From contig JASLJE010000004.1 in the NCBI GenBank assembly GCA_030152565.1, forward strand, positions 77,038 to 141,037: DNA of 64,000 nucleotides, in the 5' to 3' direction. Position 1 is the stretch's first letter; every line of letters begins with the position of its first letter. The position numbers and the translations under genes were made by a program. This document shows positions 27,098-35,627 of this stretch, piece after piece. The notes below the pieces were generated by a model. It was given only the letters and a program-made list of their open reading frames with translations. It was not told the DNA's origin and made no database searches. The DNA is from Peptoniphilaceae bacterium (GTDB lineage: Bacteria > Bacillota > Clostridia > Tissierellales > Peptoniphilaceae).

Positions 27098-28018
27098 ATG
27101 AATTTGGAAAAACCATACAAGGTCTACTCAGACTACCTGGTTGATAGGTATGAAGAAAAAGTCTATAAGCTACCTGTTAAGTTGGATATAACTTGTCCTA
27201 ACAGGGACGGTAGGATAGGCTATGGTGGTTGTATATTTTGTGGTGAGTCTGGAGGTTCCTTTGAGAACCTATCAGACCAGCTCACCATAGAAGAACAGTT
27301 GTTGAAAAACAAGGCCTATATAGCTAAAAGATACAAGGCTAAAAAATTTATAGCCTATTTTCAAAACTTTACCAATACCTATATGGAAGATGAAGAGTTT
27401 AAAGACATGCTAAGGCAGTGTCAATTGGAGGATATAGTAGGTATTTCTGTATCTACCAGACCAGACTCTATCAGCGATGAAAAAATTAGGTTTATGAAAG
27501 ACTTTCAAGAAGAAACAGGAATTGATATTATAGTTGAGCTAGGTTTACAGACTGTAAACTATCAAATATTGGATATTCTAAACAGGGGCCATGGCCTATC
27601 AGAGTTTATTGATATTACAAGAAAATTAAAGGACAATAATATTAGGGTTTGCACCCATATAATAATTGGTTTGCCTTGGGAAAATGACTTGGATATTGTA
27701 GAAACGGCTAAAATATTAAATGTATTAGATGTGGATGAGGTAAAAGTCCATTCCCTATACATAGTTAAAAATACAAAACTTGCCAGGATGTATGAAAATA
27801 AAGAATTTGACCTGGTAAGCAAGGAAGTATTTATAGATCGAGTAATATTATTTTTAAGAAACCTTGATAAGGATATAGTAGTCCAAAGACTTCTTGGCAG
27901 GGTACCAGAGGAAGATTCAGTATTTTGTAACTGGGATCAGTCCTGGAGAAAAATACATGATGAAATTGTTATCAAAATGAATTATAATGAATATAAGCAA
28001 GGCGATTTAATAAAATAA
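27098..28018 (+). CDS. Radical SAM protein, TIGR01212/YtqA-YhcC family
   Basis: Radical SAM enzyme of unknown reaction. The cluster cysteines C33, C45 and C48 have the C-x11-C-x2-C spacing of this family, rather than the canonical CxxxCxxC, in the context CPNRDGRIGYGGCIFC. Further family motifs are VSTRPDSI near 122 and ELGLQTVN near 151, resembling the Elp3/HemN-like radical SAM barrel. The product is 306 residues. It begins four bases after the His-rich DUF1292 gene, so the two are probably co-transcribed. A second radical SAM gene of another family is at 48704-49747. Confidence 0.88.
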   Translation: MNLEKPYKVYSDYLVDRYEEKVYKLPVKLDITCPNRDGRIGYGGCIFCGESGGSFENLSDQLTIEEQLLKNKAYIAKRYKAKKFIAYFQNFTNTYMEDEEFKDMLRQCQLEDIVGISVSTRPDSISDEKIRFMKDFQEETGIDIIVELGLQTVNYQILDILNRGHGLSEFIDITRKLKDNNIRVCTHIIIGLPWENDLDIVETAKILNVLDVDEVKVHSLYIVKNTKLARMYENKEFDLVSKEVFIDRVILFLRNLDKDIVVQRLLGRVPEEDSVFCNWDQSWRKIHDEIVIKMNYNEYKQGDLIK

Positions 28019-28037
28019 ATGAAAGGCGGAGAGTAAA

Positions 28038-28454
28038 ATGATTAATTTAGTTTTAGGTCCATCAGGAAGCGGGAAAACAAAATGGTTAATTGAACAAGCA
28101 AATGCTGAAAAAGAAAGAGGAAATGGAAATATAGTCTTTATAGACACTGACGATTCTCACATTTTCACACTAGATTACGCTGTTAGATTAATAAACGCTA
28201 ATAAATTCGGTATTAAAAACACTCAAATGCTATATGGCTTTTTAGCAGGTATAGTATCTAGAGACTATGATATCGAAAAAGTATATATTGATGGTATCTA
28301 TGAAATTATTAACTTTAACGAAGACACATTTGTTGCATTAATTGAAAATTTAAAATTCTTAGCTGACGAGTATAATGTTGAGTTCTATATGGGACTTGAT
28401 AAATGTCAAGATGAATTGCCAAAGGTAGGTGCGAACTACAAAGTTCTTTGCTAA
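28038..28454 (+). CDS. Small P-loop NTPase-like protein, function unknown
   Basis: A 138-residue protein beginning with a perfect Walker A motif, GPSGSGKT (residues 7-14), followed by a helix. A Walker B-like strand VYIDGIYE lies near 91-98. No recognisable recognition domain follows, and I cannot place it in a named family; the fold could resemble the N-terminal part of a larger ATPase. A GGCGGAG ribosome binding site precedes the start. The stop overlaps the ATG of the next gene as TAATG, so the pair is translationally coupled. Confidence 0.7.
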   Translation: MINLVLGPSGSGKTKWLIEQANAEKERGNGNIVFIDTDDSHIFTLDYAVRLINANKFGIKNTQMLYGFLAGIVSRDYDIEKVYIDGIYEIINFNEDTFVALIENLKFLADEYNVEFYMGLDKCQDELPKVGANYKVLC

Positions 28455-28996
28455 TGGTTAAGTCAGAAAGACAAAAGCTAGAAGAATTTTTAATATACAG
28501 GGATGAGTATATAGATCTTTTAGAAGACAAACTCATTTCCAAGGAAGAGTTCAATGATAAAAATCATGAGCTCATAGAAAGGCTCCACTTAAGACCTTTC
28601 TCTACTATAGTAAACTTCCAACAGGGAATGTATAACTACCACTACTATAATACTATGGCCAAGACTTCTTTGTATTTGTCCAACAAGTATAAGGATGAAA
28701 ATAATCATAAGAAATATAAGTATGAGAACAATAATAAGCTAAACTATTATAGTGAAAAAGATAAGGCCACCAGGGCCTTGGTAGAATTGACAGATCCTAA
28801 GGAGATGGAAGCCTACTATATAAACTTACATTCTAAGAATTTAAAAACCAGTATTTTTGAAATATACTTTAAAAATAAAAAAAGATCTATCCTTCACTCA
28901 AAAAGTGAGGAGATCAGACAATTATTGATTGAGAAAAATTGTTTTGTTGACGATGTGAAAACATCTAGAATTGATTCATATGTAAACAATGGATAA
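28454..28996 (+). CDS. Conserved clostridial hypothetical protein (DUF6648-like)
   Basis: A 180-residue Lys/Asn/Tyr-rich cytosolic protein with no membrane segment. The ATG at 28454 overlaps the stop of the P-loop gene (TAATG); an in-frame TTG six bases earlier is less likely. The N-terminal RQKLEEFLIYRDEYIDLLED region (near residue 6) and the FQQGMYNYHYYN motif (near 55) recall a short clostridial family that I believe is DUF6648, from memory and not verified. No catalytic motif is visible. It ends at a terminator and its coupling to the P-loop gene suggests a joint role. Confidence 0.65.
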   Translation: MVKSERQKLEEFLIYRDEYIDLLEDKLISKEEFNDKNHELIERLHLRPFSTIVNFQQGMYNYHYYNTMAKTSLYLSNKYKDENNHKKYKYENNNKLNYYSEKDKATRALVELTDPKEMEAYYINLHSKNLKTSIFEIYFKNKKRSILHSKSEEIRQLLIEKNCFVDDVKTSRIDSYVNNG

Positions 28997-29024
28997 AGCC
29001 CTTATTAAGGGCTTTATTTTATTT
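28994..29024 (+). terminator. Intrinsic terminator after the hypothetical pair
   Basis: Stem 28994-29003 with 29007-29016, ATT loop, followed by TTTTATTT. It overlaps the stop region of the reversed gene that ends at 29019. Confidence 0.85.
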
Positions 29025-29390
29025 GATAATTTTAACCAAATCATCCATAGATATATTTTTTTTGATCTTGAAATTTCCTGTCTTAATTTTTTTGTCCTTC
29101 TTATAAGTAGTAAGTTTTTCCTTGAAGGCCTCTTGGTCATCAACTAGTCCGTAGCTAGTTAAAAGCTTGGCCAGGTCATCTTCCTTTATGTCCTTAGGTA
29201 TGTCCACATCTATAAGTATATCTTCTTCAATTTTTTCCTCTACTTGAGCATTGGCATTTATATCCTTGTGATCTAGGTTGATAAGATAGTCTAAATTACT
29301 ATAAATAACAAAACTTATTCCAGCTAGTATAACTAGGGCTAGAATAATATCAAAGAAATAATAGAAGAAGTCCTTAATTTTTTCCCACAT
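29019..29390 (-). CDS. Membrane-anchored protein resembling the MltG/YceG N-terminal domain
   Basis: 123 residues: a single N-terminal membrane segment (about 9-30), a short acidic linker, then a domain (about 62-123) resembling the LysM-like N-terminal part of MltG/YceG, with VDIPKDIKEDDLAKLL followed by a TGNFKIKKNISMDDLVKII end. The MltG catalytic domain with its active-site Glu is absent, and no remnant of it is seen downstream. Similar short YceG-like proteins exist in clostridia. It might bind glycan or a division protein; this is inferred. It is divergent from the RluA gene. mltG is also missing from its usual spot between the DUF1292 gene and trmR. Confidence 0.72.
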   Translation of the reverse strand: MWEKIKDFFYYFFDIILALVILAGISFVIYSNLDYLINLDHKDINANAQVEEKIEEDILIDVDIPKDIKEDDLAKLLTSYGLVDDQEAFKEKLTTYKKDKKIKTGNFKIKKNISMDDLVKIIK

Positions 29391-29431
29391 AATAGAACTC
29401 TCCTTTCTTTATAGATTATAATATCTTGTTT

Positions 29432-29440
29432 TGATATAAT
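29432..29440 (+). promoter_or_regulatory. Extended -10 element upstream of the RluA gene
   Basis: TGATATAAT lies 25 bases before the RluA start codon, with no convincing -35 (TAGATT at 17 bp). It is probably the start of the rluA-two-component-lipoprotein transcript. Confidence 0.5.
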
Positions 29441-29464
29441 GATTATAGCATAAAAGGAGATTAT

Positions 29465-30409
29465 ATGAGAGAAATAAGAATAACAAAGAATGAAGACAAT
29501 CAAAGACTGGACAAGTTTTTGGAGAAATATTTACCCAAGGCACCCAAGTCCTTGATACAAAAATTACTTAGGAAAAAGAGAATAAAGTTAAATGGGAAGA
29601 AGGCAGATCCTAGTGACTTGATTTTTGAAAATGACAGGTTAAATTTTTATATATACGAGGAAGACTTGACCCAGTGGGAAGATGACAATAAAGAATTCAA
29701 GTCCTTCATAGACCTGGATATAGTCTATGAAGATGAAAATATAGTAGTTGTAGACAAGCCAAAAAATGTTTTATCCCATGCTGTTGACAAGGAAGACTAT
29801 GGAAAAAACGTTGTAGACTGGCTGATTGACTACTTGATTTACAAGGAAGAATATATACCAAGATTGGAAAAGACTTTTAAGCCAGCCATAGTTAACCGCC
29901 TGGATAGGAATACGGAGGGCTTGATTATAGGGGCAAAAAATAGAAGGTCTTTAGTTTATTTAAATGAAATAATAAATTCTGATTTAATAGAAAAAAACTA
30001 CTTGGCCCTAGTCCACGGTAGATTAGACAAGGAACTTGTAGTTGAAAACAAGCTTTCCAAGGATGAAAAAAATGTGGTAAGAATCGGAGAAGAGGGTAAG
30101 GATAGTAGGTCTATAGTAAGCCCGATCTATTCTTCAGCCAACTATTCTTTGGTAAAGATCAGACTTATTACCGGCAGGACCCATCAGATAAGGGTTCACT
30201 TGGCCAGCCTAGGCCACCCTATAGTAGGGGATAATAAGTATGGGGACAGGAAGAAGGATAGGGACTTAAGAGATATCAAGGACCAACAACTCTTGGCCTA
30301 TGAACTTAAGTTTGGACAAGTTGAGTTGGAAAGTCTTAAGAATAAGACTATAGAATCTCCAAAATCTAAGGATATGATTGAACTATATAATAAGTTACAG
30401 GAGGAATAA
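29465..30409 (+). CDS. RluA family RNA pseudouridine synthase
   Basis: Pseudouridine synthase acting on rRNA or tRNA. An N-terminal S4 RNA-binding domain (about residues 12-60) precedes the catalytic domain with NRLDRNTEGL, placing the catalytic Asp at about 147, and the family motif GRTHQIRVHLASLGHPI near 236. It has 314 residues, similar to RluC/RluD enzymes, but the target uridines cannot be deduced. The stop codon is followed immediately by the ATG of a response regulator, so an RNA-modifying enzyme heads a signalling operon. Confidence 0.92.
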   Translation: MREIRITKNEDNQRLDKFLEKYLPKAPKSLIQKLLRKKRIKLNGKKADPSDLIFENDRLNFYIYEEDLTQWEDDNKEFKSFIDLDIVYEDENIVVVDKPKNVLSHAVDKEDYGKNVVDWLIDYLIYKEEYIPRLEKTFKPAIVNRLDRNTEGLIIGAKNRRSLVYLNEIINSDLIEKNYLALVHGRLDKELVVENKLSKDEKNVVRIGEEGKDSRSIVSPIYSSANYSLVKIRLITGRTHQIRVHLASLGHPIVGDNKYGDRKKDRDLRDIKDQQLLAYELKFGQVELESLKNKTIESPKSKDMIELYNKLQEE

Positions 30410-31099
30410 ATGGCAGTAAAAGTTTTATTAGTAGAAGATGAAATAGCAATTAGAAAGTTTACAAAAATAAATGTGGAAAAGGCTGGATTTGAAGTCTATG
30501 AAGCAGGGACAGGAGAAGAGGGAGTTGAAATAGCCCTAAAGGAAAGACCCCATATTGTTATTTTAGATATAATGCTTCCTGGAATAGACGGCTATGAAGT
30601 TTGTAAAATATTAAGAAATGAAATTCCGGAAATAGGAATTATCATGTTGACTGCTAAGAGTCAAGAGATAGATAAGATAATGGGTCTTGAGCAAGGAACT
30701 GATGACTACTTGGTTAAACCCTTCAATCCACAGGAATTGGTTCTTAGAATTAAATCCTTGGCTAGAAGAATTAATATAACAGAAGATAGCAAGGAAGAAG
30801 AATTTGTAAGTGATGGTCCCTTTGTCCTTGATTTTTATTCTAAAAAGTTTACCAAGGATGGAGAGGTTTTAGACCTTACTCCTACAGAACTAGCCCTAAT
30901 AAAGATCTTTATGACCAATAAGAGTAGGGCCTTTACCAGGGATGAGTTGATGGACTTGGCCTGGGGAGAAGAGTTTAGAGGAGATGCTAAAATCGTAGAT
31001 GTAAACATCAGAAGAATCAGGGCAAAGATTGAAGAAAATCCTGCTAAGCCTAAATTTATTCAAACAGTTTGGGGAGTAGGATATAGATGGGGAAATTAA
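30410..31099 (+). CDS. OmpR/PhoB-type response regulator
   Basis: Two-component response regulator. The receiver domain has the acidic pocket E9/D10, phosphoacceptor D53 in LDIMLPG, T81 and K103 in LVKPF. A winged-helix DNA-binding domain (about 130-229) ends TVWGVGYRWGN, typical of the OmpR family. It abuts the RluA gene and overlaps the histidine kinase gene by 13 bases. The stimulus and regulon are not evident; the associated membrane-anchored lipoprotein suggests an envelope signal. Confidence 0.94.
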   Translation: MAVKVLLVEDEIAIRKFTKINVEKAGFEVYEAGTGEEGVEIALKERPHIVILDIMLPGIDGYEVCKILRNEIPEIGIIMLTAKSQEIDKIMGLEQGTDDYLVKPFNPQELVLRIKSLARRINITEDSKEEEFVSDGPFVLDFYSKKFTKDGEVLDLTPTELALIKIFMTNKSRAFTRDELMDLAWGEEFRGDAKIVDVNIRRIRAKIEENPAKPKFIQTVWGVGYRWGN

Positions 31100-32517
31100 A
31101 AGATAAATACAAGCAGGTAAAATATAGTTTTAAATATAAGTTATTTATTTACTTATTTGCTGTTCTACTAGTATTTGTCACAGGTTTTGAGATTTTTTCC
31201 TATATTTCTTTAAAAAATTATTACTATAATAATATTAGTTCTCTTATGTATGCCCAGGCCAAGTATAGTTCAGAACTTTATCTGACCTATTTGGCTGACT
31301 ATTCTCTCATGGATAATGTGGTCAATAACAGAGACCAGTTTTTTAGAAATAGCCAGGGGCAAATTCAAATACTAGACAATAACGGTAGGGTGCTTTTAGA
31401 CAGTAATGGATCAGAAGATGTGGGAAATATTATCGATTCTCCAGATGTTCAAAAGGCCCTAATATCAGAAACAGGAGTCTTTACCAATAGGGATGCAAAG
31501 ACTGGTGAAAAATACATGTCTTTAAGCCACCCTTTAAACGATAAGAATAAGCAGGTAGGGATTATAAGAATTGTATCCAGCCTGGGGCGGACAGACCAGG
31601 AGGTCTTTAATAAATTTAAGGTCTTTATCATCTTTGGGGTTATATCAGTCTTTCTATCCCTCATGATAAGCTACCTTTTCTCCAACGCTATGATCAAGCC
31701 TATCAATAAGCTTACAGAAGTGGCCAAGAAGTTTTCTGACGGCCAATATAAGAATAAGGCAGATATTAATACTAAGGGAGAAATTGGGGAGCTGGCCAAG
31801 ACCATGAATACCATGAGTGAGAATATACTGAAGAAGGAAGAAATTAAAAATGAGTTTATATCTTCAGTATCCCATGAGCTAAGAACTCCACTTACTTCAA
31901 TTAAGGGCTGGTCTATAACCCTGCAAGATGAATCCATAGACAGGGAGCTTTTAATGGATGGCCTGGAAATAATAGAAAAGGAAACAGATAGACTATCAGA
32001 TATGGTGGAAGACCTATTAGACTTCTCCAGATTTACCTCACCTAAGTTTAGTCTTAGTAAGACCAACTTTAATTTGGTAGAAATATCTAAAAATATAGTT
32101 AATCAACTTACTCCTAGAACCAAGGAAAAGGATATTTCCCTTTTACTTAACTATGAAAATGAAAACCTGGTAATTTTGGCTGATGAAAACAGGATGAAAC
32201 AGGTCTTTATCAACCTACTTGATAATGCTATTAAGTTTACACCAATAGGGGGAACCATAGCTGTAAATATTATAGATGGTGAAGAGGAAGTAACCATTGA
32301 GGTAATAGATACGGGAATAGGAATAAATGAAAATGATATAGAACTTGTAACAACCAAGTTCTTTAAGGGAACCAGCAGTGGCTCCCATACAGGATTGGGA
32401 CTTTCCATTTGCGAGGAAATTGTCAAGGAGCACAAGGGAGAGTTAACCATAGAAAGCAAGGAGAATGTTGGTACTACAGTGGCATTTACAATACCTAAGG
32501 AGGTGAAGGCAGAGTGA
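31087..32517 (+). CDS. Sensor histidine kinase (HAMP domain)
   Basis: Membrane kinase partner of the preceding response regulator. Two transmembrane segments (about 19-40 and 178-199) flank an extracytoplasmic sensor region of about 135 residues, probably a Cache/PAS-like fold. A HAMP domain (about 200-252) leads to HisKA with phosphoacceptor H263 in SVSHELRTPLTS, then an HATPase domain with N-box NLLDNAIKF near 377, DTGIGI near 411 and GLGLSI near 437. It resembles PhoR/WalK-like kinases. Its stop overlaps the lipoprotein GTG start as GTGA. Confidence 0.93.
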   Translation: MGKLKDKYKQVKYSFKYKLFIYLFAVLLVFVTGFEIFSYISLKNYYYNNISSLMYAQAKYSSELYLTYLADYSLMDNVVNNRDQFFRNSQGQIQILDNNGRVLLDSNGSEDVGNIIDSPDVQKALISETGVFTNRDAKTGEKYMSLSHPLNDKNKQVGIIRIVSSLGRTDQEVFNKFKVFIIFGVISVFLSLMISYLFSNAMIKPINKLTEVAKKFSDGQYKNKADINTKGEIGELAKTMNTMSENILKKEEIKNEFISSVSHELRTPLTSIKGWSITLQDESIDRELLMDGLEIIEKETDRLSDMVEDLLDFSRFTSPKFSLSKTNFNLVEISKNIVNQLTPRTKEKDISLLLNYENENLVILADENRMKQVFINLLDNAIKFTPIGGTIAVNIIDGEEEVTIEVIDTGIGINENDIELVTTKFFKGTSSGSHTGLGLSICEEIVKEHKGELTIESKENVGTTVAFTIPKEVKAE

Positions 32518-34025
32518 AAAAAAGATTTATTATAGTATTTTTCATCCTGGTCTTTCTACTTAGTTCTTGCGGTACGGCCTCCTACTTTGGGGAGGGCCAA
32601 AGTGCTGAGATAGTAATATCTCCTCCAAATGTTAAGATCCCCATAGAGGGGAGTTGGAAGCTTGTGGATAGGTTTTCCATGGACAGCAGCTCAAAGAAAT
32701 CAGACCTGGATCAAATGTATAGTGATCTTTATATAGCTGACAATTTAGTTGCCATCAATGAAAAATTCACCATGTCTCCAACCTTCTCATCCAAGTATGT
32801 GGATAAGGAGACCTACTTTAAGAGCAGGTTTATAACCATACCTGATTACTTAAATATTAAGGAAAATAATATTGTTGTCATTAGAATAGATGATAAAAAC
32901 ATGTTTTCCCAAGAGATAATAAAGGTTAGTGACGATAGACTCTACCTGGTTCAATCAGGGATAATCTTTATTTATGATAGGGTCCAGGACAAGGTTTCTA
33001 AAAAGATTTTAGGCCAGTATAAAAACATCCAGGAAAACTTGGATGAAAACATAGGCCTAAAGGCAGAAGATAGTCCCTTTGGTCTAGTAGTAGGGGTTAG
33101 GAAAAAACTGGGGAGATTAAATCCTTCAGACTATTTTAACTATGACTATAGGACCTTTTATATAGGTATAACCAAGGAGGGAAATAGGGCTGAAATAACG
33201 GCTGTAGAAAATATTCTCATCCCTAAGGATTCAGGTTTTTGGGTGGTTAGAAATGACAGGACCTATGATGACAATATGACCATAGACAGGATATCAGCCA
33301 TGCCCTTAGCCTTAAAGGACAAGGAAAATATTAACTATATAGAAGATGTTCTCTACAGGAGAATCGACTATGTGGGCAAGGACTTTATAGCCATGACTAA
33401 GGCCAATGCCTTAAATGATACCTTGGTAGAAGAATATGAAATATATAACATTCATAACTTGGCTAAGAAAACGCCGGTTAAGATTAGTGATATAGCAGGA
33501 AATGATGGCCTTTTAAGCTATAAGATGGCCATGAGGGAGAACCTGGACAAGATCTATGATGACGATTCAGGTATAGTAGAATATAAGACAGATGAAAAGA
33601 ACATAGGTATTAAGAGGGAAAAGGGAAATTGGAAGTTTTTATCTAATATAGACATAAAGGTAAATGAAGATGACAATATTAGAACCTACCATGACTTTAC
33701 CCTGGACATTATACCGACAGTAGAAGTTTTTCCTGAAACCAATAGTGTGGTCAAGTGGAGTGAGATAATAAATAGGGTTCCAGGAGCCCTAGACTATTTG
33801 ATTTCACCAGACTCTAGATATATTTTAATCCAGGGTGAAACGGAAATGTCCATGTTTAGAATTTATAATAACACTATAGAATCAGAACCCATGTTTTCCA
33901 TTCAAAATGTGGAGGGTTATGAAATAGTTATGAACCAGTGGTCTGACAAGGACAATGCCAAGTTATGGCTGGAAACTTTTTCAGACTTGGATATTTTACC
34001 AACCCAGACCATATATAGTAATTAG
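32514..34025 (+). CDS. Lipoprotein of unknown function in two-component operon
   Basis: 503 residues starting at GTG (32514), overlapping the kinase stop by four bases. A lipoprotein signal peptide is clear: Lys/Arg-rich start, hydrophobic stretch and lipobox LSSC with C19 to be lipidated. The mature part is a large soluble domain exposed outside the membrane, rich in beta-strand-like segments and acidic residues, with no recognised enzymatic motif. By position it may modulate the kinase, in the manner of WalH/WalI or other kinase accessory proteins, but there is no evident homology. It ends at a strong terminator. Confidence 0.8.
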   Translation: MKKRFIIVFFILVFLLSSCGTASYFGEGQSAEIVISPPNVKIPIEGSWKLVDRFSMDSSSKKSDLDQMYSDLYIADNLVAINEKFTMSPTFSSKYVDKETYFKSRFITIPDYLNIKENNIVVIRIDDKNMFSQEIIKVSDDRLYLVQSGIIFIYDRVQDKVSKKILGQYKNIQENLDENIGLKAEDSPFGLVVGVRKKLGRLNPSDYFNYDYRTFYIGITKEGNRAEITAVENILIPKDSGFWVVRNDRTYDDNMTIDRISAMPLALKDKENINYIEDVLYRRIDYVGKDFIAMTKANALNDTLVEEYEIYNIHNLAKKTPVKISDIAGNDGLLSYKMAMRENLDKIYDDDSGIVEYKTDEKNIGIKREKGNWKFLSNIDIKVNEDDNIRTYHDFTLDIIPTVEVFPETNSVVKWSEIINRVPGALDYLISPDSRYILIQGETEMSMFRIYNNTIESEPMFSIQNVEGYEIVMNQWSDKDNAKLWLETFSDLDILPTQTIYSN

Positions 34026-34030
34026 AAAGA

Positions 34031-34076
34031 AAAACAGATGAGTAGGGTATTATCCTCCTCATCTGTTTATTTTTTT
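34031..34076. terminator. Bidirectional terminator between the lipoprotein gene and aspA
   Basis: Eleven-bp stem (34032-34042 with 34058-34068), followed on the + strand by an AT-interrupted U-run and on the - strand by TTTTTC. It serves the convergent lipoprotein and aspA genes. Confidence 0.85.
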
Positions 34077-35502
34077 ATTTATTTTTCCTATTTATTAAAA
34101 GATGTCTTCCTACTATACCTGGCTTGGTCATTTCCTGAGGATTAAATATTTCATCTAATTCTTCCTTGGTAAGAAGCTCATACTTTTCAACTAAATCCCT
34201 TACTGGTATACCTTTTTCCAAGGCTTCCTTGGCTATGTCTGCTGATTTCTTATAGCCAATATGGGGAACAAGGGCTGTGATAGTACCTACACTTAGGGCT
34301 ATATCCTTGTCCAACTTGTTTTTGTTGGCAGTAATTCCATAGATGGCATTTACTCTTAGGGTATTCATGGCCTTGGTAAGGATTTCTACTGACTGGTAAA
34401 GTGAATAGAAGGCAACTGGTTCAAAGGCATTTAACTCTAATTGGCCAGCTTCTGCTGCCATGGTTACAGTTGCGTCATTACCTACAACCTTATAGGCTAC
34501 CTGACTTACCACTTCTGGAATAACAGGGTTTACCTTGCCTGGCATAATGGAGGAACCATTTTGCCTAGGAGGAAGGGTAATGTCCCCAACCATGGTCTTA
34601 GGTCCTGAAGATAAGAGTCTTAAGTCATTGCTAATTTTTGAAAGGTTGACTGCATTAATTTTTAGGGCAGAAGATAATTCTACTAGGGCATCCAAGTTAT
34701 TGGTTTGGTCTATTAAGTCCTTTTGCCTATTTAATTTATGGCCTGTTATAGATGATAGGGTAGGTATGATTAGATCAAAGTATTTAAGATCAACATTTAT
34801 ACCTGTTCCTATAGCTGAAGCACCCAGGTTAATAGAAAGGATGGACTTTCTGGCATTTTCAATCCTAGTCTTATCTCTTTTTAAAACTGAGGCATAGGCG
34901 TGAAATTCTTGGCCCAACCTAATAGGTACAGCATCTTGTAATTGGGTCCTACCCATCTTAAGAATATTGTCAAATTCTACAGCCTTTTCCATCAGGGCAT
35001 CTATTAAAAGGTCTAGTTCATTTAATAGTTTTGGTAGAAGGTTAAGTAGACCTATTTTTCCCGCAGTAGGATAGACGTCATTGGTGGACTGTCCCATGTT
35101 GACATCGTCATTGGGATGAACATATTCATAGGTTCCCAGGCCTCCTCCTAACTTTTCATTGGCTACATTGGCTACAACTTCATTTATATTCATATTAGCA
35201 GTAGTCCCAGCTCCGCCTTGGATAGGGTCTGTAATAAATTGATCTAGGTAATTGCCATTTAAGATTTCATCGCAGGCGAAAACTATGGCATCCTTTTTCA
35301 TTTGAGAGAGAATACCAGCTTCGTAGTTGGCTATTGCACATGCTTTTTTTACCATGGCTAAACTATTGATCATTTCAATATGTAGGCCTTCACCTGTAAT
35401 ATTAAAGTTTTCTCTACCTCTCAAGGTTTGAACGCCATAGTAGGCATCCACAGGAACAGCTTTTTCACCTATGCTGTCTGATTCCATTCTAAAATTGCTC
35501 AT
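34075..35502 (-). CDS. aspA: Aspartate ammonia-lyase
   Basis: Cytosolic lyase converting L-aspartate to fumarate and ammonia. The superfamily signature GSSIMPGKVNPVIPE is present near residue 322, with the substrate-binding GGAGTTANMNINEV near 96 and DAVPIRLGQEF near 190. The VIPE ending of the signature and the overall N-terminus are more like aspartases than fumarases; 475 residues is normal. The ATG at 35502 is 14 bases from a GGAG, longer than usual. The neighbouring divergent gene is a class II fumarase, so the two can form an aspartate to malate route. Confidence 0.92.
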   Translation of the reverse strand: MSNFRMESDSIGEKAVPVDAYYGVQTLRGRENFNITGEGLHIEMINSLAMVKKACAIANYEAGILSQMKKDAIVFACDEILNGNYLDQFITDPIQGGAGTTANMNINEVVANVANEKLGGGLGTYEYVHPNDDVNMGQSTNDVYPTAGKIGLLNLLPKLLNELDLLIDALMEKAVEFDNILKMGRTQLQDAVPIRLGQEFHAYASVLKRDKTRIENARKSILSINLGASAIGTGINVDLKYFDLIIPTLSSITGHKLNRQKDLIDQTNNLDALVELSSALKINAVNLSKISNDLRLLSSGPKTMVGDITLPPRQNGSSIMPGKVNPVIPEVVSQVAYKVVGNDATVTMAAEAGQLELNAFEPVAFYSLYQSVEILTKAMNTLRVNAIYGITANKNKLDKDIALSVGTITALVPHIGYKKSADIAKEALEKGIPVRDLVEKYELLTKEELDEIFNPQEMTKPGIVGRHLLINRKNK

Positions 35503-35538
35503 TTCTTATCTAACATCTCCTTTGTATTTTATGTTTTA

Positions 35539-35566
35539 ATTATAACCCAAATATTATATATAACAA
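35539..35566 (-). promoter_or_regulatory. Promoter of aspA
   Basis: On the minus strand TTGTTA (35566-35561), 16-bp spacer, TATAAT (35544-35539). The leader before the ATG is about 30 nt. It lies between aspA and the divergent fumC. Confidence 0.6.
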
Positions 35567-35627
35567 GATGAAGTGGAAAAATACTTGGATTATGTTAAGC
35601 TTTAAATATAAGAAAAGGGAGGAAAAA

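Noticed and set aside
26853..27116. Overlapping frames on both strands in the 26.9-27.1 kb region, and an impression of short direct repeats like a CRISPR array
   Set aside because: The repeats are HD and CC codon runs of the His/Cys-rich tail. Unit length and spacing are irregular and in frame; there are no constant repeats with unique spacers.
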